Source of the DNA: Lathyrus oleraceus
Taxonomy: Eukaryota > Streptophyta > Magnoliopsida > Fabales > Fabaceae
Assembly (NCBI RefSeq): GCF_024323335.1
Contig: NC_066581.1
Span: forward strand, 39,137,199 to 39,201,198
Length of the DNA stretch: 64,000 nucleotides
Reading direction: 5' to 3'
The translations under genes and the position numbers were made by a program. Positions within the stretch are counted from its first letter, which is position 1; each line of letters starts with the position of its first letter. Below the pieces are notes generated by a model, which searched no databases, was not told where the DNA came from, and worked only from the letters and a program-made list of their open reading frames with translations. Below, piece after piece: positions 12,380 to 23,788 of the stretch.

Positions 12380-13009
12380 TTATGGAGGAGGTGGAGGATC
12401 ATGCGGGAAATGTAACATCAGACGTTGCATCATAGCTTGCATTTGGTTGTACCCTGGATACCCATCCAGAAAACAATAGAAATCATGACCTGCCAATCTT
12501 TCCAACATCTGATCAATAAAAGGTAAGGGAACGTGGTCCTTCCTGGGTTCGGTGTTCAGTCTCCTGTAGTCAATGCAGACTCTCCAACCTGTTACTGTCC
12601 GAGTGGGGATCAACTCATTTTTCTCATTTTTTATCACAGTTGTTCCTCCCTTCTTCGGTACCACATGAACTGGACTCACCCACGAACTATTAGATACTGG
12701 GTAAATCAACCCCGCATCTAAAAGTTTAACAACCTCCTTGTGAATGACTTCTTTCATAGATGGGTTAAGTCTCCGTTGAGGTTGAAGAACTGGTTTCTGA
12801 TCATCCTCCATCAACATCTTGTGCATACACAGTGTTGGGCTGATTACTTTCAAATCTTCCATCGCCCAACCAATAGCACCCTTGTATTCCTTGAGTACTT
12901 TGATTAGCTCTTCTGCTTGAATCTTTCTCAAACCTGAATTGATGATTGCTGGACATTTCTCTTCATTGTCTAAAAAGACATATTTGAGATGTTCTGGTAA
13001 TTGTTTCAA
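12380..13009 (-). pseudogene. B unit 1 reverse transcriptase N-terminal fragment
   Basis: Encodes the connection and the start of an Athila-type RT: A-G-L-I-Y-P-V-S, then S-W-V-S-P-V-H-V-V-P-K-K-G-G, R-V-C-I-D-Y-R-R-L-N and F-L-D-G-Y-P-G-Y-N-Q. At about 12440 the frame jumps to a short Met/Gln- and Pro-rich tail (M-Q-A-M-M-Q-R ... P-P-P-P-P) that looks like the pol C-terminus. The Y-x-D-D catalytic box, RNase H and integrase are missing. A T-run at about 13017 shifts it out of frame with the protease. Confidence 0.8.
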
Positions 13010-13010
13010 C

Positions 13011-13808
13011 TCAATCCCCTTTTTTTATATCTTGCTTTTCTTCTGGAGATACTTTAGGTCGAAGCTCTTCCCACCGTTGTGGTCGAGAATGAATCAAAGG
13101 AGGTTGTGCCTTCAACATAGACACCACTTCAGATTCTTTCTCATCTATTCCTTCAGTATCCTCAATGATATATAAGCTTAAAACTCTTTCTAAGGGAAGC
13201 TTGGGTGTTGTGATATGCATAGATTGAGCAAACACTGTATCTAGAACTTCAATATTTTTACTTGCACCTTCGTCATCCTTGAATTTCATAGTATTTCTCA
13301 CATCAATTTTTAGCTTTTCATCATAGACTTTGAGGTTCATAGTTCCTTCCTCGATAACTATCATGCATCTTCCAGTTTCAAGAAAAGGTCTTCCCAAAAT
13401 GAGAGGGATTTCCTCGTCTTCCGGCATCTCGAGTACCACAAAATCCACCAGGAAAACAAACTTATCAATCTTCACCAGAACATCTGTTGCTATACCATAG
13501 GGTCTCTTCAATGAATGATCAGCAAACTGCAGTGTCATGTGAGTGTCTTGCACTTCTCCTAACTCCAATTTTTTGTAAACCGAAAGGGGCATTAGACTAA
13601 CACTTGCTCCCAAATCGATTAGTTCCTTCTTGAATGATCTATCTCCAATGGTGCAAGGAATAGTGACAACACCTCTATCTTTTTTCTTCACCGGAATTTT
13701 TAGGCCCTGCAAAATAGCACTACAAGTTTCAGTTAGCATAATCGGCTGGCCCTCAATCGACCTCTTCTTCGATATGATATCTTTCATGAATTTAGCATAT
13801 ATCGGCAT
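13011..13808 (-). pseudogene. B unit 1 protease region
   Basis: Contains M-P-I-Y-A-K-F-M-K-D, the retropepsin active-site segment L-I-D-L-G-A-S-V-S-L-M-P, and I-P-L-I-L-G-R-P-F-L, in Athila order. In a full-length element it would be cleaved from a Gag-Pol polyprotein. Here it is cut from gag by an extended A-run near 13873 and from RT by a T-run near 13017, so the polyprotein cannot be made. Confidence 0.8.
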
Positions 13809-13871
13809 TTGTTCTAAAGCTTCAGCAAAAGGTATGTTGATCTCGAGCTTCTTGAATAACTCTAAGAACTT

Positions 13872-14280
13872 CTAAAAAAAAAATTCATTGAGATCTTTCT
13901 TCTTTGTTCTCGTAGGGAAAGGAAGAATGATCTTTGGTTTTTGTTTCTCTTGCTGGCTTGCCGGTTTCACCACCACTTCTTCAGCTTGTTTTGGCTCTTC
14001 TCTAATCTCTATATCAACTTCCAACAACCCATCTTCTTCGACCTGTTCGTCAACTTGTTTTTCATTAGCTTTTCCTTTTCTTGTGACCACCTCTTTGATG
14101 TGACTTTGATCACGTGGATTCACAACTGTTCCACTAGGATGCGTGCCAGGTACCTGGGACATGGAAGCTAACTGTTGAGCTATTTGACCCATCTGAATTT
14201 CAAGATTTTTTATGGAAGCTGTAGTGTTCTTCTGATTATATCGAGTCTCCTCTTGGAACTGGAGGTTGTGAGCTGCCATC
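13872..14280 (-). pseudogene. B unit 1 gag C-terminal part
   Basis: Continues M-A-A-H-N-L-Q-F-Q-E-E from the gag half at 25817-27074. The two are separated by Ogre A, and CCATC (14276-14280) is the target duplication. The segment has a coiled-coil-like I-K-N-L-E-I-Q-M-G-Q-I-A-Q-Q-L stretch and an acidic linker leading to the protease. Confidence 0.8.
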
Positions 14281-15890
14281 TGTCGTAACCTACCTGCGAA
14301 AAAAACAACCGACGAAAAAGAAAGGACAGAAGAGTCACCACCGTGCGTTATTTATCCCAAAGGAGGGAAAGGAAATGCTCGAAGTAAACCTGGAAAAAGG
14401 AAAGGAAAGGACAAGGTCTCGCAACCAAATCTTGGGTTCGGGAGTCGATTATGCCAAGGGAAGGTATTAGCACCCCTATGCATCCGTAGTACTCTACGGG
14501 ATCCACTCTTGTAGTTCTTGTCTAAAGGGTGTGGGTTTATCTAATGTAATATTTACTAAAAGAGGGGTCAAAAGAAAATGACTCGCATGGATGTCGCATC
14601 CATTGCATACGTATCTCATCTAAATATGAGAATCAGAGTCTTCGTAGCTCGGCTACCTAAGGGTTAGGGGGAGTGTGTGCTCGCTAAGACGTCGCGTCTT
14701 ATGCCTACGTATCTCATCTGGAATGAGAATCAGAGCAAGCCGTAGTTCGGCTAACTACGGGTTAAGGGTTGGGGTTTTGGGCGAACGACGTTACTACGCA
14801 ATCTACTGGATGCTCGACCTTTGGAGACTTACTCGTCTGTAGTAGAAGGAGTTAACGTGTTCTTAGGAGAAGAAAAATCAATGAGTTGTTGGTGTTTTTG
14901 GGATGCTTATGCAAAAGGGGTAATGAGGATAAAACCTCATAGCTCTTAACCCTGGACAGGGTGAGCTCATGACAAAAAGTGGGGGTTCAGAAAGGTGGAA
15001 CCCTCTCCACTGACCGACCGGATAAGAGCTCTGGGGTTTTTGTTCTGAAGCATCGACGCGTAGTGTGATCTTAAAGAACGACGCATTGAATAACGGGGGA
15101 TTGACTATTGATCCCTTTTATCCGTCAATTGCCTCTTCATGGAGGTCTTTAGGAAAAAAGTAGTAAAATGCGGGAAAGATAAAGGGAGTTAAGAGATCTA
15201 CCACACGGATAAAGATCCGAAGCAACAGAAAATAAAGGAATAAGAAACCCAGAGATCTCTCAAGCTAGCACCATCAAAGAAAGTGAGTCAGTACAGGTAA
15301 TCGAAATAAACCTCCAGGTGGTATCCCACAAATAAAGTGGAACACCAGGCAAGCCATCTCTGCAAGAGTCATGTGAGCCCTCACAAAAAAAACTTAACAA
15401 ACAGGTTAGAGTGACAAGACGGGGCGCAATCAAGGGTTGCCCCAAATCAAAATGTAACCACATGAATCATGCCATTAAAATTCATAAAAAGAGCTCACAA
15501 AAAGCAACCAAGGGTAGGAGGCCTAAACCTCTTGTCAAACAAATGCATTAAAAGGGTATCAAAAACTTCAGGTTGAAAGTATAAAGTAGTGGAAATAGGG
15601 CATACCTGATTGGGGAGGATCGATTGAAATTGAATGACACGGTTGGGTTTGCAAAGCACTCTTAGGGTTTATATGAGAGGGAATTGGTTCTTTGCAAATG
15701 AGTTCCCTTCAGTCTTTGGAGGTTGCTTTGAACTCTGTTAGCTCTTCTCTCACTATCTTTTTCCCAGCCAGGGTAATAGGAATAGAATGGCCTTTTGTTT
15801 CACTGAAACTCTGAATTTATAACCTGATTTTTGTGGACCTGTGGGCTCAAATGAGAGAGGCCCAAGTCCAAAATTTTTCTGTTATATTTT
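14281..15890 (-). repeat. Ogre A 3' LTR, truncated
   Basis: Aligns base for base with 23789-25396 of the 5' LTR, with scattered transitions. Similarity stops in a T-rich run near 15890, so about 420 bp from the LTR start (the TGTAACACCCC end) are missing, and the polypurine tract with them. Confidence 0.8.
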
Positions 15891-17880
15891 ATTTTTTTAT
15901 TTTTTTATTTTTTTATTTTTTTTCTATACTCAATTTAGTCCTCTGGTTGGATGTTAATTTTGATCCTCGGGCTGGATACGATTTTGATCCTCGGGCTGGA
16001 TATGATTTCAATCTTCTGGCTAGATCTTCTTCGATCTTCTGGCTAGATCTGAATTGTTTCGATTCTCTGGCTGAATCTATTTCCGGTCTTCGGGCTAGAC
16101 CTGAGTTCGATCTTTTGGATAGATCTACTTCGATCTTCTGGCTAGATCCTCTTTGTTTGATTCTCTGGCTGAATCCATTTTCAGTCTTCGGGCTAGACCT
16201 GACTTCGATCTTTTGGCTAGATCTACTTGTTTTGATTTTCTGGCTAAATCTATTTCCGGTCTTCGGGCTAGACCCGACTTCGATCTTCTGGCTAGATCTA
16301 CTTCGTTTTGATGATAAATTCCCATCATCAGGATCTCGCATCTGAGGCATGCGCTGGTTGACCCTCTTTCGAAACCTACACCCAATCTTCGTGTTAGATA
16401 TGCAGCTTCGAGAATATTCCGCCTTCTGGGCTTCGTACATATTCTTCAGGCTAGAACATGTTGTAACGACCCTTCAATTAGACTTTTGTTTTTAAATTGC
16501 GATCTGTGGGCTGGATCCTCTTGTAGATTGATTTTCTGTTGAACTGCCAATTTACTCCTCTAGCTGGTTTGCTGGGAAAATAACGCTTGTAGGCGATTCT
16601 CTGGCTGAATCTTCAAATTGAACCTCAGGCTGGCTCATTGGAAAACGATTATCAGGCTGAATCTTCGAAATGACCCTCATGCTGGATCACACCCACTTGA
16701 TCCTCTGGCTGGATCTCATGACTTTGGTTGTAAAGTAATTCTTCAGTCTGCTTTGAAGAAACTGTTTATCAGCTTATGTGTATGCTTGATATGCATGCAA
16801 ATGCAAATGCAAATGTTATGCATGGTGCAAAAAAGAAATCTACTTGGGGAAGCAAGCTCTAGTAGGGAACGGATCACTGTATCAATCCTTGAATGCGCTG
16901 TGGGGAACGAACTTCCTGGGGAAATGTCATAGGAATCGACCTTTGCTGGGAATGTGAACTTGCTAATCGTCCTCAGGTTGAGGACCAAAACAAATCTGTT
17001 AAAAATAATCTGCAGGGGAATGGGATGAACAATGGGAACACCACCCTCTTGTCTGTTGGGTATGCAACTACTCCGCTGTTGCTGGGGATACAAGGTGCAA
17101 CTCTACTGGGGGACATGCTCTACTGAGGAGAGCCTTTGTCAACCGCTTGGGGATGAGGATTCATGACTTGGCATCCAGTTCCTGTGACCTGCAAACACAC
17201 ACGTATGTCCCGGGGGAATTACTCGGTTGAATTCACCGTCCGGGATTAAGCACATTCAAAGCAATTTTAAATGTTTTCCTGTGCAAATCATCTGCAAAAG
17301 CCACCATTATATTCATATGCAATATGTTTCATCAAGAATTCAGACATCTTCTGCAAACAAACTGATAAATGAAAAATAAAGAGGCTCTTTAACTGAAAAA
17401 TTTGTGCCAGGAATAGGCGAGTACATCAGGAAGCTGATCCCTGAAAAGAGGCGATCGCTATAAATTGAACAAAAGAAAACTATCCTAATGGCAATGTGGA
17501 TACGGGGTCCCACTGAGTTTCGACTCTGCTATGGCTCGTATGACCTCAAGACGCTCTGCTTATCTTGCTTTCTGAAGTGGATGATTAGTCGATCTTTAAC
17601 CTTCGAAGATTTTTAGATTGAACGAAACGGTGATATAACACAGATGAGCTCCGATCACAGTCATTCGCTTATTCCCTCTTTTGCGTGGACCGCCCTTTTG
17701 GGTTTTCAATCCACCGGGATACCCTTTTTTTCCTGAGCCGCCCTTTCGGGTTTTCGACTCACCGGGTGTACATTTTTTTTATATCCCTAATTTTTGCCCG
17801 AACCTCTTTATTTTGTTTTTTTGGTTCGTCGGGACGCCCTTTTTTACCTGGACTCTTCTTTTTATTGTCCAGCGGGTCAA
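15891..17880 (-). other. Ogre A 3' untranslated region with tandem repeats
   Basis: Non-coding, corresponding to 62001-64000 of Ogre D. About 15960-16330 is a tandem array of modules containing AGCCAGAAGATCGAAG, TCTAGCCCGAAGAC and AGATTCAGCCAGAGAATCGAA (minus strand). About 16790-16820 carries a short CATTTGCATTTGC repeat. Arg/Ser-rich frames here are translation artefacts of the repeat. Confidence 0.7.
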
Positions 17881-19324
17881 TTACGCGAAGTATTTTTTAA
17901 CTGCGTCTAAGTTGACAGGGGATGGGAAGTCTTCGCCATCCATGGTTGTTAGCATCAAAGCTCCGCCAGAGAAAACTCTTTTAACCACGTATGGACCCTC
18001 ATAGTTCGGTGTCCATTTGCCCCTGTGATCTGTGTTGGGAGGAAGAATTCTTTTAAGTACCAATTCACCAACTTGATACTCCTGAGGACGCACTTTCTGA
18101 TCAAATGCTCTCTTCATTCGTCTCTGATATAGTTGGCCATGGCATATAGCTGCTAGTCTCTTTTCCTTAACTACATCTAGGGTTTTAATCCGTAGGTTGA
18201 TGGCTTCCTCAAGTCCTAGGATACAAGCTTCGTATTCGGCTTCATTGTTGGTGCGGGGAAAAGTTATTCTGGCACAAAATGGCATATGAACCCCCTCCGG
18301 CGTGATCAACACTGCACCAACTCCGCGACCATTGACGTTGACCGCCCCATCAAACATCATAATCCATTTGGATTCAGGGTCAGGCCCCTCCTCCGAGATT
18401 GGTTCCTCGCAATCTTTTGATTTGAGAAACATGATGTCCTCATCAGGAAAGTCGAACCTCATAGGTTGGTAATCATCAATCGGTTGCTCTGCAAGATAGT
18501 CTGACAAGACACTTCCTTTGATGGCCTTCTGCGAAGTGTATTGGATGTCATACTCTGTCAGTATCATTTGCCACCTAGCAACCCTTCCGGTAAGTGCTGG
18601 CTTTTCAAAAATATACTTGACTGGATCCATTTTTGATATCAATAGAGTCGTGTGAGTCAACATATACTGTCTTAGTCGGCGAGCAGCCCATGCCAAAGCG
18701 CAGCAAGTTTTCTCGAGCAGTGAGTATCTTTGTTCACAGTCGGTAAACTTGTTGCTAAGGTAGTATATTGCATGCTCTTTTCGACCTGACTCGTCATGCT
18801 GACCGAGCACACAACCCATTGACCTTTCTAACACAGTTAAGTACATGATCAACGGTCTTCCCTCTACTGGAGGCATTAGAATCGGAGGCTCCTGCAAATA
18901 CTCTTTTATTCTTTCAAAGGCCTTCTGACGATCATCATTCCAACTGACCTCTTGCTCTTTTCTCAGCATTTTGAACAATGGCTCGCATGTGGCGGTAAGA
19001 TTAGATATGAACCTTGAAATGTAGTTCAATCACCTCGGCCTGTAGACTGGCCCCGATCTTGATCTCTTTCTGGTCGCCTTCGGTACCAATATTGATAGTC
19101 TCAATCACCTCCTGATAAGGTGTAAAAGCTCGGTCCTCCTGTTTCAACAACCTGGCTAACTCCTCAGGCAATTCACAATCTTCCTCAACCCCTTCTTCGG
19201 CTTGATATATAGGATTGTCGAAGTCATACTTGGCCATAGTAGTGTCGTTAGCAGTGAGATCCGGCTCATGCTTTACCTTAGAGCGAGATTTTTTGGAAAG
19301 AAAACAGAAAAGAAACATTGCCAT
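17881..19324 (-). pseudogene. Ogre A pol remnant (RNase H parts, integrase C-terminus)
   Basis: After M-A-K-Y-D-F-D-N-P-I-Y-Q-A-E-E-G the sequence reaches S-L-Q-A-E-V and then jumps, out of frame, to N-Y-I-S-R-F-I-S-N-L-T-A-T, skipping the whole RT. The Ty3-type RNase H (C-V-L-G-Q-H-D, Y-Y-L-S-N-K-F) and most of the second, archaeal-like RNase H typical of the Tat/Ogre lineage (M-M-F-D-G-A-V-N, N-N-E-A-E-Y-E-A) follow. A second deletion removes the integrase catalytic core and resumes at K-R-L-A-A-I-C-H-G-Q, running to the pol C-terminus at 17881. Confidence 0.8.
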
Positions 19325-19510
19325 TTTTATCGAAAAGTAAAAAATAATTGAAAGAAAGAGAACACAAAATTGTTTGCAAAAGTTGTCCTTTATTGATGAT
19401 GAAAATAATTGCGAAATGTAACTAAATGGATGGCCCTACAGATGAGTCATTACACCTTGGGCAAAGTGTGAGACTTTATTATGCATGTAATAAAAGGAAA
19501 ACAATAAAAA
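19325..19510 (-). other. Ogre A spacer between pro and pol (intron-like)
   Basis: Ogre elements of legumes are known to carry a spliced intron between protease and RT. Here gag-pro ends at a stop that overlaps a GTAATT donor-like sequence (19514-19513), and the pol frame opens about 190 bp on. I could not find an acceptor that closes the frame, so exact splice sites are not given. Confidence 0.45.
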
Positions 19511-22500
19511 TTACTCTTTCAGTAGAGTAACCCGGACGACTTTTTCGGATGACCAATTGTTGAGCTTTTCTCCCGGGACACACGGGCGAATCCAGCTATC
19601 TAAGTCACAGTCGCTGTCAGCCTTGTCTTCATCTACATCATTGACGATGTGGGAAGAAACCAAACCCCCGCTGGAGAAAGTACCGGCTTCATTCTTCTGA
19701 GACCCCAGAGTAAACCCCAATCCAAACTTGTCTTCTTTGATGACTGGCTCCACGAATTTGCCCCAGCCATGGGCATTACCAGCTTTAACCACTTCAACAA
19801 CTTGCTTGTATGAAGAGATAGAAGTCCCGACCTTCTCAGACTTAGGTGAAAAGACAGCTTCGGGCGCGACCTCACTGATGTTTATGGCTTTGAAGCCCTG
19901 ACACAACATCTCATGCATCTCGACATCCATCTCCACATACTTAAACGTAGACAGGTGGCTAACAAAAATATCCTCTTCACCACAGACAGTGACGACTTGA
20001 CCTTCTAGTTCATATTTGATCTTCTGGTGGAGAGTAGAAGTAACAGCACCGGCAACATGAATCCAGGGCCGACCTAGCAGACAACTATAGGCAGACTGGA
20101 TATCCATCACATAAAAGGTTCTCTTGAACACCTGCGGTCCAATCTTAACTGGCAACTCAATTTTGCCAAAGATAACTCTCTTAGAGCCATCAAAAGCCCT
20201 CACAACTAAATTACTTGGCCTCAGGATGATGCCATCGCAATCCAACTTCATTAAGGCTTTCTTTGGAAGAACATTCAGAGAAGAGCCTGTATCAACCAAA
20301 ACATGGGAAAACACCACCCCCTTGCATTCCATTGTGATATACAAAGCTTTGTTGTGATTCCTGCCCTCAGATGTCAGGTCATAGTTGGTGAAACCTAGCC
20401 CATGGCTAGCGTTTAGATTTGAAACTACCGACTCCAGCTGGTTAACAGTTATCTCTGGTGGAACATAGGCCATATTCAGTACTTTCAACAAGGCCGCTCT
20501 GTGCTCCTCAGAGCACATCAATAATGAGAGAATGGAGATCTTTGAGGGTGTCTGATTTAGCTGGTCGACTACCTTGTAGTCACTTTTCTTGATAATCCTC
20601 ATAAACTCATCCACTTCCTTCTCGAACGCGGTCTTAGGAGGAGCTTCCTCAGTAGTAACCTCTTCAGTGGCTATCTGTTTTCCTTTAGCCTTGGCAGCTG
20701 TCTCAGCTTCAGTATTCGTACGCAATGCTGATGGTGCAAATAGGCGTCCACTGCGGGTGAAGCCACCAACTCCTCCAACATTGTCTACAGCGGAGCTACC
20801 AATGTCAAAGTCTTCTTCATTAACTTTCTGCCCCTGGAAATAGATATCAACCCCATAGTGCCACGGGATAGCACTGTCTTTCTCATACGGAACAGGTCCT
20901 GGTACCGTGATGGTGACCGGACTAACCAAAGTCGGTTGAGGGCTGTCAGAGTAAACTGTAACTGGTGCTGGACTTTCGACGTTCACCGTTGCTGGTTCTG
21001 TACTTTCTGGGAAATATACTGTTATCGGAGCGGGTCTCTCGGGAACATATATTTCTTCAGGAGTGAAATAAAATGTCACTGTCGACACATCATTCTTCGC
21101 TGGACGGGTCTGATCGAACTGAAGACAACCTTCATCTATCATTTGCTTAATACCCCTTCTTAGACTGTCACATCCGTTCTCGGCAGCTTGACAATTTCTG
21201 CACTCTTCCCCACAGCCCGGGAAAATCTGTCCTTTCAAAAGTCGGTCTTTAACTACCGATAGCGAAGTCTTCACTTTAGCCACATTAGAAACCAAATTCA
21301 AAGTTTCCCCACTATCAACAGGATTAATCCTCTGCCCGCCGTGGGTTGGCATCGGGTTTTGGATAACATTAGGCACCGGAGAAAAATTGATAGCCTTGGC
21401 GTCTCTCAAATCTTGCACCTTTAGCTGGAGAGCCTTGCAATTATCTCTAGTATGGCTAGGTGCGTTGGAGTGAAAAGCACATCTGGCGTTGACATCATAA
21501 CCTCTAGGCAAATTATTGGGATCGATTGGTGGGGCCAGAGTTCTCAACGTAACCAAATTCATGTCAATCAGCTTGGGAAGTAACACAGAATAAGGCATTG
21601 GGATTGGCTCAATGACCCAGTTCGTTTGCCTTGGACGTTGTTGATAGTGTCTCTGCTGACCCGGGTTACCTCCTTGATGTTGATTGTTTTACCTGGGTTG
21701 CGGTTGATACTGCGGTTGTTGTTGTTGAGGAGCAGGTGTTGGAATAGTGACTGCGGCCACTTGATCTTGATAATAATTAGGGCGTCCTCTGCCTCTGCCT
21801 CTGCCGGCATACACAGCGCTTGTCTCGCCTTCTCTTCTTCGCTGACCGTTACCAGCAAACGGTTTCTTGGAACCTGATGAGCTGGAAGCACTGTTTTCTT
21901 GAACTCGGCCCATCTTCAACAGACTCTCGATTCTTTCTCCAGCAATTACTATCTCTGCAAAGCTGATTGACGGGCAAGCAGCCAGTCTCTCAATATAATT
22001 GCCTTGAAGAGTGTTCATGAACATGTCTGCCATCTCCCTTTCAGACATAGGGAGTTGGACGGACGCAGCAATCTGTCTCCAACGCTGAGCATATTCTCTA
22101 AAGGTCTCCTTGGCAGTCTGAGACATTCCTTGCAACAAGGTCCGATTCGGAGCCAAGTCCAAGTTGTATTGATATTGCTTGACAAAAGCCTCTGCCAAGT
22201 CTTTCCAGCTCTTGATGGTAGTACGAGACAAATGAGAATACCATTCACGAGAAGCTCCAGTTAGACTGTCTTCAAAATAGTACATCCACAGCTTTTCATC
22301 TTCAGTGTGAGCTCCCAACCTTCCCAAATAAGATTGGAGATGAGTGCGTGGGCAAGAAGCCCCGTTGTATTTCTCAAAAGTAGGGGGTTTGAACTTGTGA
22401 GGGATCCTTACTCCCTGAACCAGACCAAGATTTGTGACATCAAAACCTAAGGAATTTTGAGACTCCAAAGATTTGAGCTTCTCAGCAAGCTCATCCATAC

Positions 22501-22866
22501 GGCGAGTGGTCTCGTGAGCTTCGTCGTGCACGGAGAATTGATCATACTGATAATCTTCAGTAACGGGGCGCCCATTAATCCGAATTCCTTGATTCACATT
22601 GTACCTTCCGCCAATACCATTTCCGACATTCCCCGTGTTGCCAACATTACCGGGTTTCCATCAGCATTTGTGTTACCCGCGTTACCAGTGTTCACAGGGT
22701 TATCAGCGTTCCCCTCAGCATTTGGTATCTCTACCTCTGGATCGGGTCTCGGTTGCTCAACCAATTCCCTCAGATTTTCCTGGCCTTCTGCCATACCAGT
22801 CATCAGTGTCATGAACCGATCCATCCTTTCACTCATGTCAGCCAGCTCTTTCTGTACCTGGTCCAT
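19511..22866 (-). pseudogene. Ogre A gag-pro, one frameshift and one nonsense codon
   Basis: Starts at the ATG of M-D-Q-V-Q-K-E-L-A-D-M. Carries the Gag core (W-Y-S-H-L-S, then F-R-E-Y-A-Q-R-W-R), a Gly/Arg-rich nucleic-acid-binding patch, a Cys/His cluster (C-A-F-H ... H ... C) and a retropepsin with L-V-D-T-G-S-S and C-L-L-G-R-P-W. Compared with the sister frame in D, one G is missing in a G-run near 22650 (frameshift) and a Tyr codon after Q-P-R is TAA (about 21690). Otherwise the long downstream frame is open. Confidence 0.85.
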
Positions 22867-23765
22867 CGCTAGTTGCGGACGATTTTCCTTTGTCGGGTAC
22901 CTGTGGACTCGCTTGGGACCAATAATGCCTGAAACAAGGGACAAACTTTGGACATTGCGGTGACACCTGCAAAACAAACAAGGGTTAATATGCATGGTAT
23001 GCGATGCGCTGCTTATTCAATTTTAAGGCACCCCCCTTTTGAAAGGGAATACCTTGCAAATGAATAAGCATGAGATGTTGGATGCAAATATGCAGATGAT
23101 GTTATGCAATGCAAAGGTATGTCAATTAGGATTGCTGGATCCGCTTGAACATCTGTCAGGTTGCACTGCCTGGAGAGAAACCCACTAAGTAATATAATAC
23201 AGGATCAACACTTCGGCATGAACTCGGAACCGGGAACCATAGAACACAGTCATCAACTTAGAACCCATACTTCAGAACCAACGGTCACCAACAAGAACCG
23301 AACAATAGTCACCAACAGAACAAGTCACCATCAATACCTGTAAATGATTCATTCCCGCCCCACTCACGGGTGTAATCTAGGCCAGGGTAAGGTCAAGAGA
23401 AACACAGGATAAACAATCCTTTCAAGAATACCATCATATGCACACCAGGTGTATGCAACGATAATACCCTATCAGAATCTGAACTGCTCGTGATGCCATG
23501 TTCCGCTAAGTGGCGCCATACCACCCGCTTCCCATGAATCACTCTATTCCTAGGTGTCCTAAAGTTCGCTCAAAGCCTGTGTATTGGGCCTTTTACCTCT
23601 CATAGAACATCCCATCCCAACAAACATAACCAACAGATATAGCAATCATACGTACACAATGCAATAAAACAAGTAAATGCTGAAAAATAAGTAATTGTAC
23701 AAAAGCATGAACACCCAATAAACAAGCAACCTACAAAAGTTAGGAGGGACTCGCTTAGGGAAACC
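22867..23765 (-). other. Ogre A leader
   Basis: Untranslated stretch between primer site and gag. The part at 23010-23160 matches D's leader near 48220-48370 (the CATCTCATGCTTATTCATTTGC phrase and neighbours); 23165-23640 differs from D. No coding region recognised. Confidence 0.6.
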
Positions 23766-23788
23766 GGGTCCCCAGCAGAGTCGCCAGC
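23766..23788 (-). promoter_or_regulatory. Ogre A primer binding site region
   Basis: Immediately after the 5' LTR the minus strand reads GCTGGCGACTCTGCTGGGGA. The GGCGACTCTGCTGGGGA core matches the tRNA-Arg-type site described for Ogre elements. Confidence 0.65.

Noticed and set aside
15833..16440. 170-175 codon frames on both strands over the same stretch
   Set aside because: Translation of the Ogre A tandem repeats; the open state in several frames comes from repeat unit composition.
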